Source of the DNA: Cepaea nemoralis
Taxonomy: Eukaryota; Mollusca; Gastropoda; Stylommatophora; Helicidae
DNA length: 64,000 bases
Direction: 5' to 3'
Assembly (NCBI GenBank): GCA_014155875.1
Contig: JACEFZ010013234.1
Span: forward strand, 327,001-391,000
The position numbers and the translations under genes were made by a program. This document shows, in pieces, positions 1-9,506 of the stretch. A model generated the notes under the pieces. That model did no database searches and was not told the origin of the DNA. It saw only the letters and a list, made by a program, of their open reading frames with translations. Position 1 is the stretch's first letter. Each line of letters begins with the position of its first letter.

Positions 1-134
1 CGGAGAGTTGACCATAGTCTTGTGTGATGATGTATGCCATATAGAGAGTTGACCATAGTCTTGTGTGATAAAGTATGCCATATAGAGTTGACCATAGTCT
101 TGTGTGATAAAGTATGCCATATAGAGTTAACCAT
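1..134. repeat. Minisatellite, ~41-bp unit, about 3 copies
   Basis: Three near-identical units each carry GAGTTGACCATAGTCTTGTG followed by a TATGCCATATAG segment. The array begins at or before the window edge and decays at about 125-134 (GAGTTAACCATTATC). Units differ by a few bases, mainly GATGATG versus GATAAAG. Confidence 0.85.
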
Positions 135-794
135 TATCTTTCTTGGGTAGACTCATCCAATCCGCCTACCACACCCCGGGGAAAAAGATTCAACAGATGC
201 AGCACGCTTTCTATACCCAAGCATGCCACTCTGCACGAAGCATATCCGTCCTCAACCCTCCTGTCATGCCCCGTGAGTCTGACATAATCACCTCATCCGT
301 GCGCCGTCTATCCCCCAGCCAGCGGAACTCCGCCTCCACTAGATGCTGTGGTATCATATGCCAGGGTCTCCTTACTAAAAACGGACCACCAATCTCCCTT
401 TCCTCCTAGCACAGAGCCATCCTCGCACAGATCACGTGACCCAGACGCAAACTTTAACCTACCATATATTATATAATGTACGTATCTGGGAACCACGGTA
501 TTTTAGAGGCTAGGCGCCAGCCTATTGACCTGCTGATCGTGTCTTCAAATCTGCAATTACGAGGAATGTTTAACAATTGAACTGAGCTCTCAGGTCATCC
601 CAGTCTAAAATGGACACCAGGAAATGTTTAGGAAGTAAAGGCGGCAGGCGTGCCCACATCACCCACCAATTGGTCTATACAAATATGGGTTTAGCACCAT
701 ATGTCCAATGTACCCACGGCGTGCAAAAGCGTATTTACTTATTTCACGTACGTACTTATCTTATAGGAATACCACGGACAGACAGACAGAGGGA
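135..794. other. No gene recognised
   Basis: This stretch is richer in GC than most of the window up to about 440, then ordinary. Short open frames on both strands show no protein family I recognise and no credible splice pattern. Confidence 0.4.
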
Positions 795-960
795 GACTTC
801 GTGGCGAAGTGGTCATGCCGTTTAACTCGGGCTCCGAAGGTTGTGCGTTCGAGTCCGGGTCGCGTCCTTCGGTTCACGAGTTAAATTTTCGGAGACTCCT
901 GTGGGTCGTCGCTAGAGCTACGGAGTTCTTGCTTTGTGCGACGCTTGAGTTAACTTTATA
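795..960 (+). repeat. tRNA-derived SINE-like element
   Basis: A Pol III A-box-like TGGCGAAGTGGTCATGCC is followed about 40 bp later by a B-box-like GCGTTCGAGTCC. This is the layout of a tRNA head. It continues into a non-tRNA body (CGGAGACTCCTGTGGG and onwards) that a functional tRNA gene would not have. The far end is uncertain. Confidence 0.6.
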
Positions 961-1229
961 TCTACTGTTCACTCCAATGAAGTTATGGACAAGACAGGAA
1001 AAGGGGAATTCATGAGGGCAGAATAATAAACAAGCTAGTGTTTGCAGAAAAATACAACAAATGTATGGGCGGTGTCGACCACTTCGGTCAACTGAGTGTA
1101 AGACCCACATAGATTATCAACCTTCCAGACAAAGACTCTTGCAGAGGTCTACAGCTACAACTTCAACCCCAAGTAATGAAGGAGACAGCTCAGACTTCAA
1201 CTAGAGGTCAGAATTTACAAATACTTTTT

Positions 1230-1366
1230 CTTCTTCTGCGTTCATCTTTTTTTTTTTTTTTTTTTGGACTTGATTGCGTTGTGCCTGTTTACAGCAGAGC
1301 TGTGTTCTTGCACCGTTAGGCCGACACATCCAACTTCTGCGAACATTTGTTGAGTGGGTTAACCTT
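1230..1366 (-). repeat. Dispersed repeat S1, copy 1
   Basis: Read on the - strand it runs from GGTTAACCCACTCAACAAAT through TAGGCCGACACATCC... reversed, to a long poly-A (poly-T on +) and ends in ATGAACGCAGAAGAAG. The same sequence occurs at 39990-40151 and 50510-50648 on the + strand. A body followed by poly-A and an AGAAG tail suggests a SINE or a LINE 3' end. The family is not identified. Confidence 0.7.
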
Positions 1367-1493
1367 ATATACCCAAATACCCAATATATAATATAAATAT
1401 AACCAAATACTAATTACTAATATCACAGACACAACACACCAAACAAAAACCACAACACAGTGTAGAAATGAACAATGTTTATTTTTCATTTTC

Positions 1494-1712
1494 CAAGATG
1501 GCCGTCATGATCATGTGACAAATTTGCATAAAACATATATATTTATGCGTAACAACCATTCATAACAGTACTCTGAAAATTTCAACCCCCTACGTTCAAT
1601 TTTAAATTTTTAGTGAATTTAATTTGAAAACCAGTCATGTTTTAAAAAATCCGCAAACACCCTTGGTAATCGGAGACAATAATGCTCCAGATTGTTGGTC
1701 AACAAAGTGTTC
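1494..1712. repeat. Direct repeat D1, first copy
   Basis: Starts AAGATGGCCGTCATGATCAT and ends near GGTCAACAAAGTGTT. It recurs 376 bp downstream at 1870-2088 with scattered substitutions, for example AACAGTACTC versus AACAGTGCTC. It looks like an old tandem segmental duplication. Coding potential is not evident. Confidence 0.8.
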
Positions 1713-1869
1713 CGTGTAAATTAGTGCTCATATTGAGCTTATTTTATTCATTGCCAACCATGTCGCTAACATTTTATAGCTTTTACTTTGAAAACATTCA
1801 CTAAAAAATATGAAAAGATGATGGTTTTAAAACATCATCTAATTATTCTATAAATAGCCATACAAATTC

Positions 1870-2088
1870 AAGATGGCCGTCATGATCATGTGACAAATTT
1901 GCATAAAACATATATATTTATGCGTAACAACCATTCACAACAGTGCTCTGAAAATTTCAACACCCTGCGTTCGTTTTTAAATTTTTAGTGAATTTAATTT
2001 AAAAACTAGTCACATTTTTAAAAATCCGCAAACACCCTTGGTAATGGGAGACAGTAATGCTCCGGATTGCTGGTCAGCAAAGTGTTAA
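1870..2088. repeat. Direct repeat D1, second copy
   Basis: Second copy of the D1 unit, same orientation, separated from the first by a unique AT-rich spacer (1713-1869). It ends directly beside a LINE reverse-transcriptase fragment. Confidence 0.8.
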
Positions 2089-2187
2089 TATCTTCCTACA
2101 TTTTAATAATTTCATCATGTTATACTTTATCAAATGCCTTAGTATAATCTATGAAGCACAAATATATGTCTTTCTTTATCTCTATTA
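2088..2187 (-). mobile_element. LINE reverse-transcriptase fragment
   Basis: The - strand reads YLCFIDYTKAFDKV, then a stop, then HDEIIKM. This is the conserved RT block containing the first catalytic-site region of non-LTR retrotransposons (FIDYxKAFD). Only about 30 codons remain and one stop interrupts them. It abuts the acceptor-type minisatellite at 2188. Confidence 0.75.
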
Positions 2188-2715
2188 TAGGTGATATAAT
2201 TAATGCACACAGATCTCATATCTCCCCTCATCTTCTCTTAGGTGATATAATTAATGCACACATTTGACAATATCTCCCCTCATCTTCTCTTAGGTAATAT
2301 AATTAATGCACACATTTGACAATATCTCCCCTCATCTTCTCTTAGGTGATATAATTAATGCACATATCTGGCAATATCTCCCCTCATCTTCTCTTAGGTG
2401 ATATAATTAATGCACACATTTGACAATATCTCCCCTCATCTTCTCTTAGGTGATATAATTAATGCACATATCTGACAATATCTCCCCTCATCTTCTCTTA
2501 GGTGATATAATTAATGCGCACGTTTGACAACACCTCCCTTCATCTTCTCCTATGTGATAAAATTAATGCACACAGATTTGACAGTATCATCCTTCATCTT
2601 CTCTTAGGTGATATAATTAATTCACACATTTGACCGTATCTCCCCTGATCTTCATCCTAACTGACATAATGAATGCACACAGATCTAACAAATCTCCCCT
2701 GATGTATTCTCCCAG
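2188..2715 (+). repeat. Minisatellite of splice-acceptor-like units, ~53 bp, about 10 copies
   Basis: Each unit has the form CTCCCCTCATCTTCTCTTAG followed by GTGATATAATTAATGCACAC and a variable ATTTGACAATAT. Unit starts (GTGATAT or its derivative) fall near 2191, 2242, 2296, 2347, 2399, 2451, 2503, 2555, 2610 and 2664. The final unit runs straight into the real exon junction at 2715/2716, where TCTCCCAG precedes GTGATATC. Most units therefore carry a pyrimidine tract plus TAG|GTGATAT that mimics the true acceptor. Confidence 0.85.
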
Positions 2716-2975
2716 GTGATATCTATCATTGGACGGACCCTGGAGCCACTGGATGAAGACAATCTGATCCCCGCCTACGGGTTTGGTGACAGTGTCACAA
2801 TGGGACAATCCGTGTTCCCATTTAAAGAGCAAGCAGGGGTGGAAGTCCCATGCAAAGGTTTCACAGATGTCCTCGACTGCTATGGAGGCATCGCAAACCG
2901 GATTACTTTGGGTGGGCCCACCAACTTTGCTCCTATCATCAACAAGGCAGTTCAGATTGTGCGGAATTCTAAACG
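2716..2975 (+). CDS. Copine/RGLG-type vWA protein, internal exon
   Basis: The exon encodes ISIIGRTLEPLDEDNLIPAY, then GFGD and a segment ending GGPTNFAPIINKAVQIVRNSK. This is the vWA domain of the copine family. The block LDEDNLIPxYGFGD and the GPTNFAP motif, which carries the MIDAS threonine, closely match copines and the plant RGLG ubiquitin ligases. The acceptor is TTCTCCCAG before 2716. The donor is taken after 2975 (AAACG|GTTGGT) because it alone leaves two bases that fit the one-base lead of the next exon; GTTG|GTGATC four bases later breaks the frame. The DxSxS part of MIDAS and any C2 or RING domain would lie upstream, outside the window. Known roles of the family are Ca2+-dependent membrane binding (copines) or E3 ligase activity (RGLG); which applies here cannot be told. 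Confidence 0.88.
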
Positions 2976-3254
2976 GTTGGTGATCTCTCATTTACTTGTC
3001 AAAGCATTAGTATCAAATCTGTAAGATTCCTATGGAATTTGTGACTACTGTTGATGGATGGTCTGCTGTAGCTTATAGTCAGCACTGTTTGTTTCAGATT
3101 AGCTAGTGAGGTCTTAGTCAGATATGACTGAGCTACCATATGACAGTAGACGTATGACAGCTGATGGTACCAGGGCTGTGTCGTGCTATGATACAGAGAG
3201 GTGGCCGCATCAGCACACATATCATAGTGCAGACGTAGGACAAGTATGAACAAA

Positions 3255-3470
3255 ATGTTGCCTATCCTTTGCAGGAAGCCAGGTTGATCTTCTAGGTAAT
3301 GTTACATACAGTAGCTTGCCATTGCTTTCTGAATGAGAAATACACGTTGAAGTCCAACTGACCAGTGTAGGGGTTGAACCTCTTACCCAACGGGAACACC
3401 AGCATTGATGAGTGAAGTCAATTAAAGTAAAAGACCCATTTACACGCTGTAAGCTAAATTGGACATGTGG
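3255..3470 (-). repeat. tRNA-headed SINE family S2, reverse copy
   Basis: The - strand reads a B-box-like GAGGTTCAACCCC, then CATTCAGAAAGCAATGGC and AAGCTACTG, and ends CCTGCAAAGGATAGGCAAC. The same tail is found at 4900-5100, 5101-5340, 46836-46935 and 47144-47320. Ends are approximate. Confidence 0.6.
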
Positions 3471-3754
3471 TGTTAGACCTACAATTGTTATAGACCAACC
3501 AACATCACTCTGTAAGTGATGTGGCCAGTTTTATGCTGATTGCCTTTATTTCCCAATACATATTCTGATACCCATGTTTTACGCTGGGTTGAATGGGAGC
3601 AAAGTCATTTTTCAAAATCCAAGGCTGCCATCATTCAGATCCAACCATTAAGCACCAGGCCAGTGGGCAAGTATCTAGCCATTAGACTACTGCAGGTCCC
3701 AAAGACAAGTCAAGTATTGATTGTGTTTAATTATTTAGTTAGTCGCAGCTTTCA

Positions 3755-4260
3755 ACTTCACAGTAAAGGTTCGCCCCATTATACTCCGTTCCCATGCCAG
3801 TGAATATCACGCAAAATGCTCTTCACTTCCCAATGTGAAAAGTAGAATAGACAGGAGTCTTGACAAACCAACAGCCCGCACAGGTATACTATGTCAGAAT
3901 GCCAAAAGTCCACCATGAAAACTAAAATTCTTCATTAATGGAAGCAGCAGCCACTAGAAAACCAGCAGCCAAAAATTACTGCATAAGGCAACCCAGTTAG
4001 TTCGGTGACCGGGCGGCCGTAATTTTTCTAAACATGCAGTTCATGCTACAATCAACCGCAGACAGATGTAAAAGCACTTCACTTAAAATTAACAGCTCAC
4101 AATGTCGCTCCATGCACTCAGCTCAGTAGCAGGGCGATGGAACCATACACTACCAGTCCAACATGAGGAAAATATGTAAGCAAACCGTAGCCAAAAGTGT
4201 AAACACTCCAGAGGCCTTAACAGCTCAACCACCTATCCTCCATGTTGGGGAATGGATGTT
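3755..4260 (+). repeat. ~500-bp dispersed repeat R500, copy 1
   Basis: It starts around GGTTCGCCCCATTATACTCC and ends CTATCCTCCATGTTGGGG. A clearly related copy lies at 54040-54560 in the same orientation. Shared blocks include CCAGTGAATATCAC, CTGCATAAGGCAA, CAGACAGATGTAAAAGCA and CCAGTCCAACATGAGGAAAA. No terminal repeats or coding frame were found, so the class is unknown. Confidence 0.75.
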
Positions 4261-4336
4261 TAATTATTTGATCCCATGAAGACACCTCATGTTTTTTCAC
4301 GTTTGTTCAAACGAATTACATTGAAAATGTCCACAG

Positions 4337-4555
4337 CTACCACATTTTGATAATCATAGCTGATGGCCAGGTTATAGAACAACACAGCACAGTGCAAGCA
4401 ATCGTGGAGGCATCTTTGTACCCTCTCAGTATTATTTTGGTTGGTGTTGGGGACGGACCCTGGACAACTATGGAACACTTTGATAACTGTTTGCCAGATA
4501 GGTCTTTTGATAACTTTCAGTTTGTGAATTATCACCAGGTTACTAATAAATGCAG
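4337..4555 (+). CDS. Copine/RGLG-type vWA protein, internal exon
   Basis: Reading in phase with the previous exon it gives YHILIIIADGQV, then PLSIILVGVGDGPWTTMEHF and DNFQFVNYH. These are the core vWA strands of copine/RGLG proteins. IIADG supplies the acidic residue near the metal site, and the GVGDGPW and FDNFQFVNF-like blocks are family signatures. The acceptor is CCACAG before 4337 and the donor is TGCAG|GTAAGA after 4555, a near-consensus site. The exon is 219 bp, entering with one base and leaving two, which matches both neighbours. No stop or frameshift interrupts it, so it looks functional. The poorly aligned stretch between IADGQV and PLSI (EQHSTVQAIVEASLY) is shorter than I recall for plant RGLG proteins. 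Confidence 0.9.
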
Positions 4556-4899
4556 GTAAGACAATTAATTCATTATCATTGCATTCTGATTGAGTTTCTG
4601 TTTTGTGTTGTTAATATCTTTATTATTGTTTATTTATTGTGTCAGTATTTCTTCTGCTGCTTTATATACCAAAATCGAGCTTGGCCCTCAACTCACTCAC
4701 TCCAAGTCTTCCTACCCTTTGTTATCTTGGACAGTTCAGTTCATGTCCCTTGTCTCTAATTCTCTCCTCCTTGTGTTTATACATCACCTTTTATTTTATT
4801 TGGTCCCATGGATTACAGACGAATGATTTTCTAGGTTTACTATTAGCATGCTCTTACAATCTATGTCCTATCCAGCGGCAACATCTTTTCCTCACTTCT

Positions 4900-5100
4900 T
4901 GATTCCATGACGAAGGGGTTACGGACGCAGATTGTAATCCCACATACCGTGTTTGAAACACAGCTGTGTGCAATTTGGCAGTGGACCGCCTTACGTTGGC
5001 TTTTTTATGAAATGGTATGGGTGCTGGCCATTCAGAAAGCAATGGCAAACTACTGAAAGTAAAATTGCACAGCAGCACTGATTTGATATTAAACATAAAA
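4900..5100 (+). repeat. SINE family S2, forward copy of an inverted pair
   Basis: It carries GGCCATTCAGAAAGCAATGG followed by CAAACTACTGAAAGTAAAAT, the shared S2 body. The head (about 4905-4960) is degenerate. It lies tail-to-tail with the reverse copy at 5101-5340. Confidence 0.6.
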
Positions 5101-5340
5101 GTTGTTTGCCTGTCCTTTTGCAGGACTTTGTAATCAACCCCAGCATTTATTGATTGTGTGTAATTTGCTAGACAATTTTACATTCAGTAGTTTGCCCCTG
5201 CTTTCCGAATGACTGACACACATATCATCGAAGTATCTGCCACTGCTACAAAATCATCTGCAACTGATATTGAACCCTCTACCCGCTATGTCGGGGAATT
5301 GTGAAACCACTTTCACTAACCCCTATTCCATAGATACAGA
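5101..5340 (-). repeat. SINE family S2, reverse copy of an inverted pair
   Basis: The - strand reads a B-box-like GAGGGTTCAATATC, then GTCATTCGGAAAGCAGGGGC, AAACTACTGAATGTAAAA and the end CCTGCAAAAGGACAGGCAAA. Together with the preceding copy it could fold back in the intron RNA. Confidence 0.6.
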
Positions 5341-6175
5341 CTGATACTAGATGTAATCTTAAATATAAATATGGTCAACAATGGTCAACATCTCATTGGC
5401 AGACAACATGTTAGAAATCATTGGCAGTGGGCATACATTGTCACTCCTGCATGTTTTGTTTCCTGTCAGCACTAATATTAAACTGAGAAACTAAGTGAAT
5501 TGGTCATCTCACTCATAATTTTGTGACCTATATGTATGAAGTCTTTTACCTTGATACCCCCCATAGGATTTTGCCTGCCCCATTATATTTCTTCTTCAAA
5601 TTTGATGTCTACTGTCATCTACATCTGCACCGTCACTTCAATCATGATCTTCTTCATTCCCCATCAATGGGAGTATATCACACCTAGTTATGTAACAAAC
5701 TCTGAGATCTGTGGGTCTCATTTTGACATACATGTGTTTCAATTTTACCTCCTTTACATACATTATATCACAAGTAACTACCTATATCTATCAATGTGTG
5801 GGTTTTATTTTGCTAACATATATGCTGGGCCACTGAAATTCTGGCCCTCTCTTTGTAATTTTCTATTGCCATGAATATTCTAACACATGTAACTGATACA
5901 AGGGACTACATTTAAAAATCATTCTCATCTGAGAAGGCTAAGTGTCAATCTAACTCCCCAAACAAATCAGGGGAAGTGTACAGTCCTGCTTGTTAATATT
6001 TCCAGCTCCATGCTGGGAACACATCTGGTAACTTCTGGACCAGAAGCTGAAACACAGCTGTTTCACACCTCTCTTTGATTCTTCTCCAGGTTACTTTTTA
6101 TCTTTCCGCCCTCCATGATTTCTTGACATTTGCTCTGCTTCAGTCACTAACATCTCTTCTTTATTTCTTCTGCAG

Positions 6176-6443
6176 AAAGAATCCAGAAGCCAGTTTTGCC
6201 TTACATGCGATGATGGAAATTCCAGATCAGTACAAGACAATAAAATCTCTAGGATACCTAAAAGGAGATAGTATCCTCAGCGATACAAGCACGAGACAAG
6301 AGGACAGCATTAAAGGCAGTCACAGCCTTTTATCTGAAGCTAAAGAGACGGCTCCAAATAGACTCAGCACAAAAGAAACCTCCATTCCAATTAGATGGAG
6401 TTTTCGCAGGAAACAAAATGAACGGGCAAAACTGGATAGTTAA
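6176..6443 (+). CDS. Copine/RGLG-type vWA protein, terminal exon
   Basis: The exon begins [20 protein letters not shown], then KTIKSLGYL, which matches the last helix of the copine/RGLG vWA domain (FALxALMEIPxQY). After it comes a C-terminal tail of about 60 residues rich in Ser, Lys and Thr with no domain I recognise, ending [11 protein letters not shown] and a TAA at 6441-6443. Phase is consistent (two bases from the previous exon plus one). Classical copines end soon after the vWA domain and RGLG proteins end with a RING finger. I see no cysteine/histidine RING pattern in this tail, so a ligase role is not supported by the visible part. No canonical AATAAA is evident soon after the stop. 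Confidence 0.85.
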
Positions 6444-6780
6444 TTGCTTTAATCAGTTTGAATGAGATTAAGAATCAATTATAATCTCAATTACATGGCT
6501 ATTTGTATGTGGATTATGGTACAGTCATTGAGAGCAAAAGTATGTCTGTAATGATTGTACTGTATATGACTTTGTGAGGTCACCTTTACTTCAGCGTTTA
6601 AGGTTATAATATTAATAATGCGTGTTCTAGGGGATATCATACCATAAAACTGTGGGACTCTCACATTATGGGACTGTGTTTGGGCTTATCATACTGTGGG
6701 ATTGTGAGGGAGCTATAATGTTGTAGGATTGGACTGCGTGGGGGATATCATGTTGTGGGATGTTTGGAGCAACTCTAGCC
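6444..6780 (+). repeat. Copine gene 3' flank with degenerate ~45-bp repeat
   Basis: From about 6630 a loose repeat recurs: GATATCATACCATAAAACTG, TTATCATACTGTGGGATTG, CTATAATGTTGTAGGATTGG, GATATCATGTTGTGGGATG. The first base pairs right of the retroelement array (38999-39020, ATTGTAGGACTGAACTGGG) look like the same repeat, so the array probably sits inside this minisatellite. The repeat starts about 190 bp after the copine stop codon. Confidence 0.55.
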
Positions 6781-7405
6781 TGTCATCAACCGATGTCACA
6801 GGCATTCCAGGATAACTTCTCTCGCACCACACAAAAAGACTTGTTAGTCGTACGAGAGGAATTGATTACACATTTTATTGCCACTGGCTCTTTGCATCAC
6901 ATCAATGTACAACAAACAGTCGCTAACAAATCACACAAGAATAAATGCACAGAATTGCCTATCACTAGTCGTTTCCTAACCCTATTGCTAATCTATCTAC
7001 TCGGCTAACGAAATAAGCATCGACGCTAAGCGATGCGTTCACTACGAAGTCTGTGTCCCGTCTGATCATTCCTCCCGTGCTGTTTACACAGTACGCGGAA
7101 GGACTTGGGGCGCACTACGGCTTTTGCGTGCGGCATCATTCAGCACGCTAGAGTAGTGGCCTCTCTTGAGTTTCAGTTTAGTTCTCCGTGTCTATCACGT
7201 TGGCGTGATTATGCCGTGACCAGAGTGCTTACTCTCTGGTTGACACCTCCGTGTCCCATGAGATAACTATTTAATAGTTCCCTTTCTTATTTATTCCCTA
7301 CACCTACCCTGCCCTCATGTAGGGGCACTGGGTTACCTCTATTCTACTTGAGGTAGACCACTCTTTCAGGGTGGTCTTCATTCCTATATAACTGAGTCTT
7401 TGACA
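6781..7405 (-). repeat. LTR 1 (left end of the array)
   Basis: The LTR is 625 bp. Its left edge is shared with the other LTRs for six more bases (CTAGCC at 6775-6780) although outside flank is expected there. Diagnostic variants: CTCGGCTAACG, GGGGCGCAC, GCGTGCGGC and GAGATAAC, plus a private A in CATTCCAGGATAAC. In element orientation it begins TGTCAAAGACTCAG. Confidence 0.92.
7290..7393 (-). promoter_or_regulatory. LTR TATA-like box and poly(A) signal (copy 1 as example)
   Basis: On the - strand the LTR shows TTATATAG (complement of 7385-7390 and neighbours), about 15 nt from the LTR start, and AATAAA at 7295-7290, about 110 nt in. The order is right for U3-R, but the TATA lies unusually near the LTR end. 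Matching sites occur in all seven LTRs. This is motif-based only. Confidence 0.4.
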
Positions 7406-7423
7406 CACACCCTCCCCTCCTGT
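7406..7423 (-). promoter_or_regulatory. Polypurine tract (copy 1; repeated in all units)
   Basis: On the - strand AGGAGGGGAGGGTGTG lies directly upstream of the LTR start TGTCAAAG. This is the expected position of the plus-strand primer of an LTR retrotransposon and fixes the 3' LTR boundary. Equivalent sites follow the right ends of LTRs 2-6 (12670, 17936, 23202, 28464, 33731). LTR7 lacks it because flank follows. Confidence 0.8.
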
Positions 7424-9506
7424 GTTGCGTTACAAACTTTGACTCATGGTTGTGACGCAAGAGGTTTCTAAAAATTAGTGTATCTAATTTTTGTCAAAGA
7501 CTACTGATAACTTGGTTCTGGGTACCTCAATAGACTTCTACTGACTATTGTCACAGTGTAGTATCACTTTACTTGGCTACTGGTGATCGCCACAAACTTG
7601 TCTGGTTGGCGTGAGCCCTCTTCTCAATCGCAATATTATATTAATTAGAGGTTTGTCTGAACCGGACCATTGTCTTATAAGACCTGCCCTCAAATAGTAA
7701 ATTAACTCACTACCCATATAAAGTTGACTTTTTTAGGGTCAACACATGAATTGCTTCATGTCCCCCATATAATATTAAACAACCCTTGCACAAGCTGTGT
7801 GCGACAGGCTTTACCTATCTCGCTTCCGCGTGTAAAGTTATCTTCCACTGTTAAGTTAGTGTTTTGTTGTCTATTGTGTCCCCTGACCCGGAGTTATATC
7901 CCTTTTTTTCTAAAAAATGTATGTGCTTTACATGTGTGTTTTCCTAGTTGTTTGCGTGTTTGAATCTACCTAATAATATAATTTAACTTCTAACATGTGT
8001 GTCTGTCTATTCATATGTATGTAAGTTAGTTTTCAAGTGCCATAATTCGGTTAAATGTGGCCACAAACAAGTGTATACCACTAATTCGTGACTACGTTTC
8101 CGTCTTATGAGACTTAAAATACTTTCTCTAAGGTTTAATCTAAACTACACACAATACATTTGAGACAGCACATTTTAACATTGAAAGCAAACGCTTGACG
8201 CAGACAAATAATAAAAAGTCGCGCTGAGCGGCAGAAAAAATCCGCTGGCTGCCTTCACTCTCCATTGTATATTTACCATTTTCTCTCACTTTCACACTTC
8301 TGTCACACATCTTTTATTCTCACAATTATTTAAAAACCTTAAAGTGACACTGTACAAGTTTGGCTCAGTTTGAAAAGAGTTGAGCTTAATGACTGTGCAT
8401 AACTTTGCACGAGTCATGTATTTACAAAATATTTACATGAATGAAATAGGGTTGATAGTTTTTACCCTGATATTATTAAACACTATATTCTATTGAAATA
8501 CTAATTCTCTAACTATCTATATTCTATTTTGTTGTACAAAATTAACCTAATTTAAGGGAAGTAATCTAACTATCTACAAAAATAAAAATGATGTGAGATG
8601 AGTTATGTATCTTTATGAAATGGGTAATGTGAAATGTAACAAAAATTCTAAATAATGTTTTTAATGTTTAAATGAAAAAATATATTGGATATTTTTTATC
8701 TACATGGTATAAATGATGTATGTTCATGTGTATAATCTTTTTATCCTATAAAGTATAACCTAATTTTAGTCCTAAATGATGAGGTTGTTAAAGTGTTCAT
8801 AAAGATGAAATGAAATTAAATGACTACATGGTGTTGTTCCTATCTTAAGCTATTTATACTAATCGTTAATTCGCTGTTATTAGTTTAAAGTACTATCCTA
8901 ATCTACTTTTATGCTAAGTAAGTGGGTAAATTAATGATTTATCTAAATTTTAAAAAAAAATCTATTATATTCCCTAAATCTAATCTAAGTCTATACTAAA
9001 GTAACTAACCTAACTATAATTTACCACTATCTTAAAACCGTTATATTACATATCACAATAAATATATATATACATGATGTCTATTTACCTCAGTTTAGTG
9101 GTTGCCATAACGTATAGAAATTGCTTTCATTGGCATAGTTTATATATACACAATTATCCTGGGTATGCTAACTACACTACACAGTCATACTTGTGTCTTA
9201 TGGGTATTCTTCCACTCGTCGAGTCCGCTGGTGTCGTAGACAAGTTTCTTCGTGTCTGTTATTTTACATTGTTCTGACACTGTTCTTATATGATTAACAC
9301 AGGTAATTCACCGGAGCACAAATGAAGCATAGTAAGTAACGAGCTGTCTATGTACACACGGTGATTCCCTTGTTCTTGGCGCACAGTTCTCATTCTGCTG
9401 TCTACGGACACATGGTAGTTCACTGTTCTTAGCACACAGTCCTGATCCTGATGTCTATGTATTCAATAGCATATTCTACACAGGATATTAACATTTCTTA
9501 AACTAC
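7424..9506 (-). other. Non-coding 3' region of internal unit 1
   Basis: About 2.1 kb between the RNase H stop and the polypurine tract. The part near the LTR is full of hairpins (see the stem-loop entry). The part from about 8000 to 9480 is very AT-rich with no long frame on either strand. No env-like or integrase coding is seen. Confidence 0.7.

Larger units (their letters stand above)
2976..4336 (+). other. Intron of the copine-type gene
   Basis: This is the 1,361-bp interval between two exons that join in phase. It ends in a good acceptor (GAAAATGTCCACAG). It holds a SINE-like copy (about 3255-3470) and a 500-bp dispersed repeat (3755-4260); the rest is unique. Confidence 0.8.
4556..6175 (+). 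other. Intron of the copine-type gene
   Basis: This 1,620-bp interval runs from the GTAAGA donor to a strong acceptor (TTTATTTCTTCTGCAG). It contains two S2 SINE copies in opposite orientation (about 4900-5340). The region 5340-6175 is AT-rich unique sequence; a 112-codon open frame at 5536-5874 has no recognisable content and is probably chance. Confidence 0.8.
6778..7761 (-). other. Serial stem-loop region (LTR plus 3' internal region)
   Basis: Successive short inverted repeats in copy 1: 6778-6803, 7017-7036, 7077-7094, 7126-7148, 7194-7209, 7219-7240, 7242-7255, 7265-7279, 7310-7327, 7334-7355, 7356-7376, 7425-7460, 7470-7492, 7528-7550, 7588-7611, 7672-7683, 7723-7743 and 7744-7761. Examples are ATCACG-TTGG-CGTGAT, AAAAATTAG-TGTAT-CTAATTTTT and ACATGAA-TTGC-TTCATGT. 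Stems are 5-9 bp, mostly perfect. The same series is present in each unit. Confidence 0.75.

Noticed and set aside
5536..5874. 112-codon + strand frame inside a copine intron
   Set aside because: Low-complexity hydrophobic and aromatic composition, inside a well-supported intron, no family resemblance.
6778..7761. Hammerhead ribozyme in the hairpin-rich LTR (retrozyme-like element)
   Set aside because: I looked for the CTGANGA...GAAA core on both strands in this stretch and did not find it; a covariance search could still find another type.
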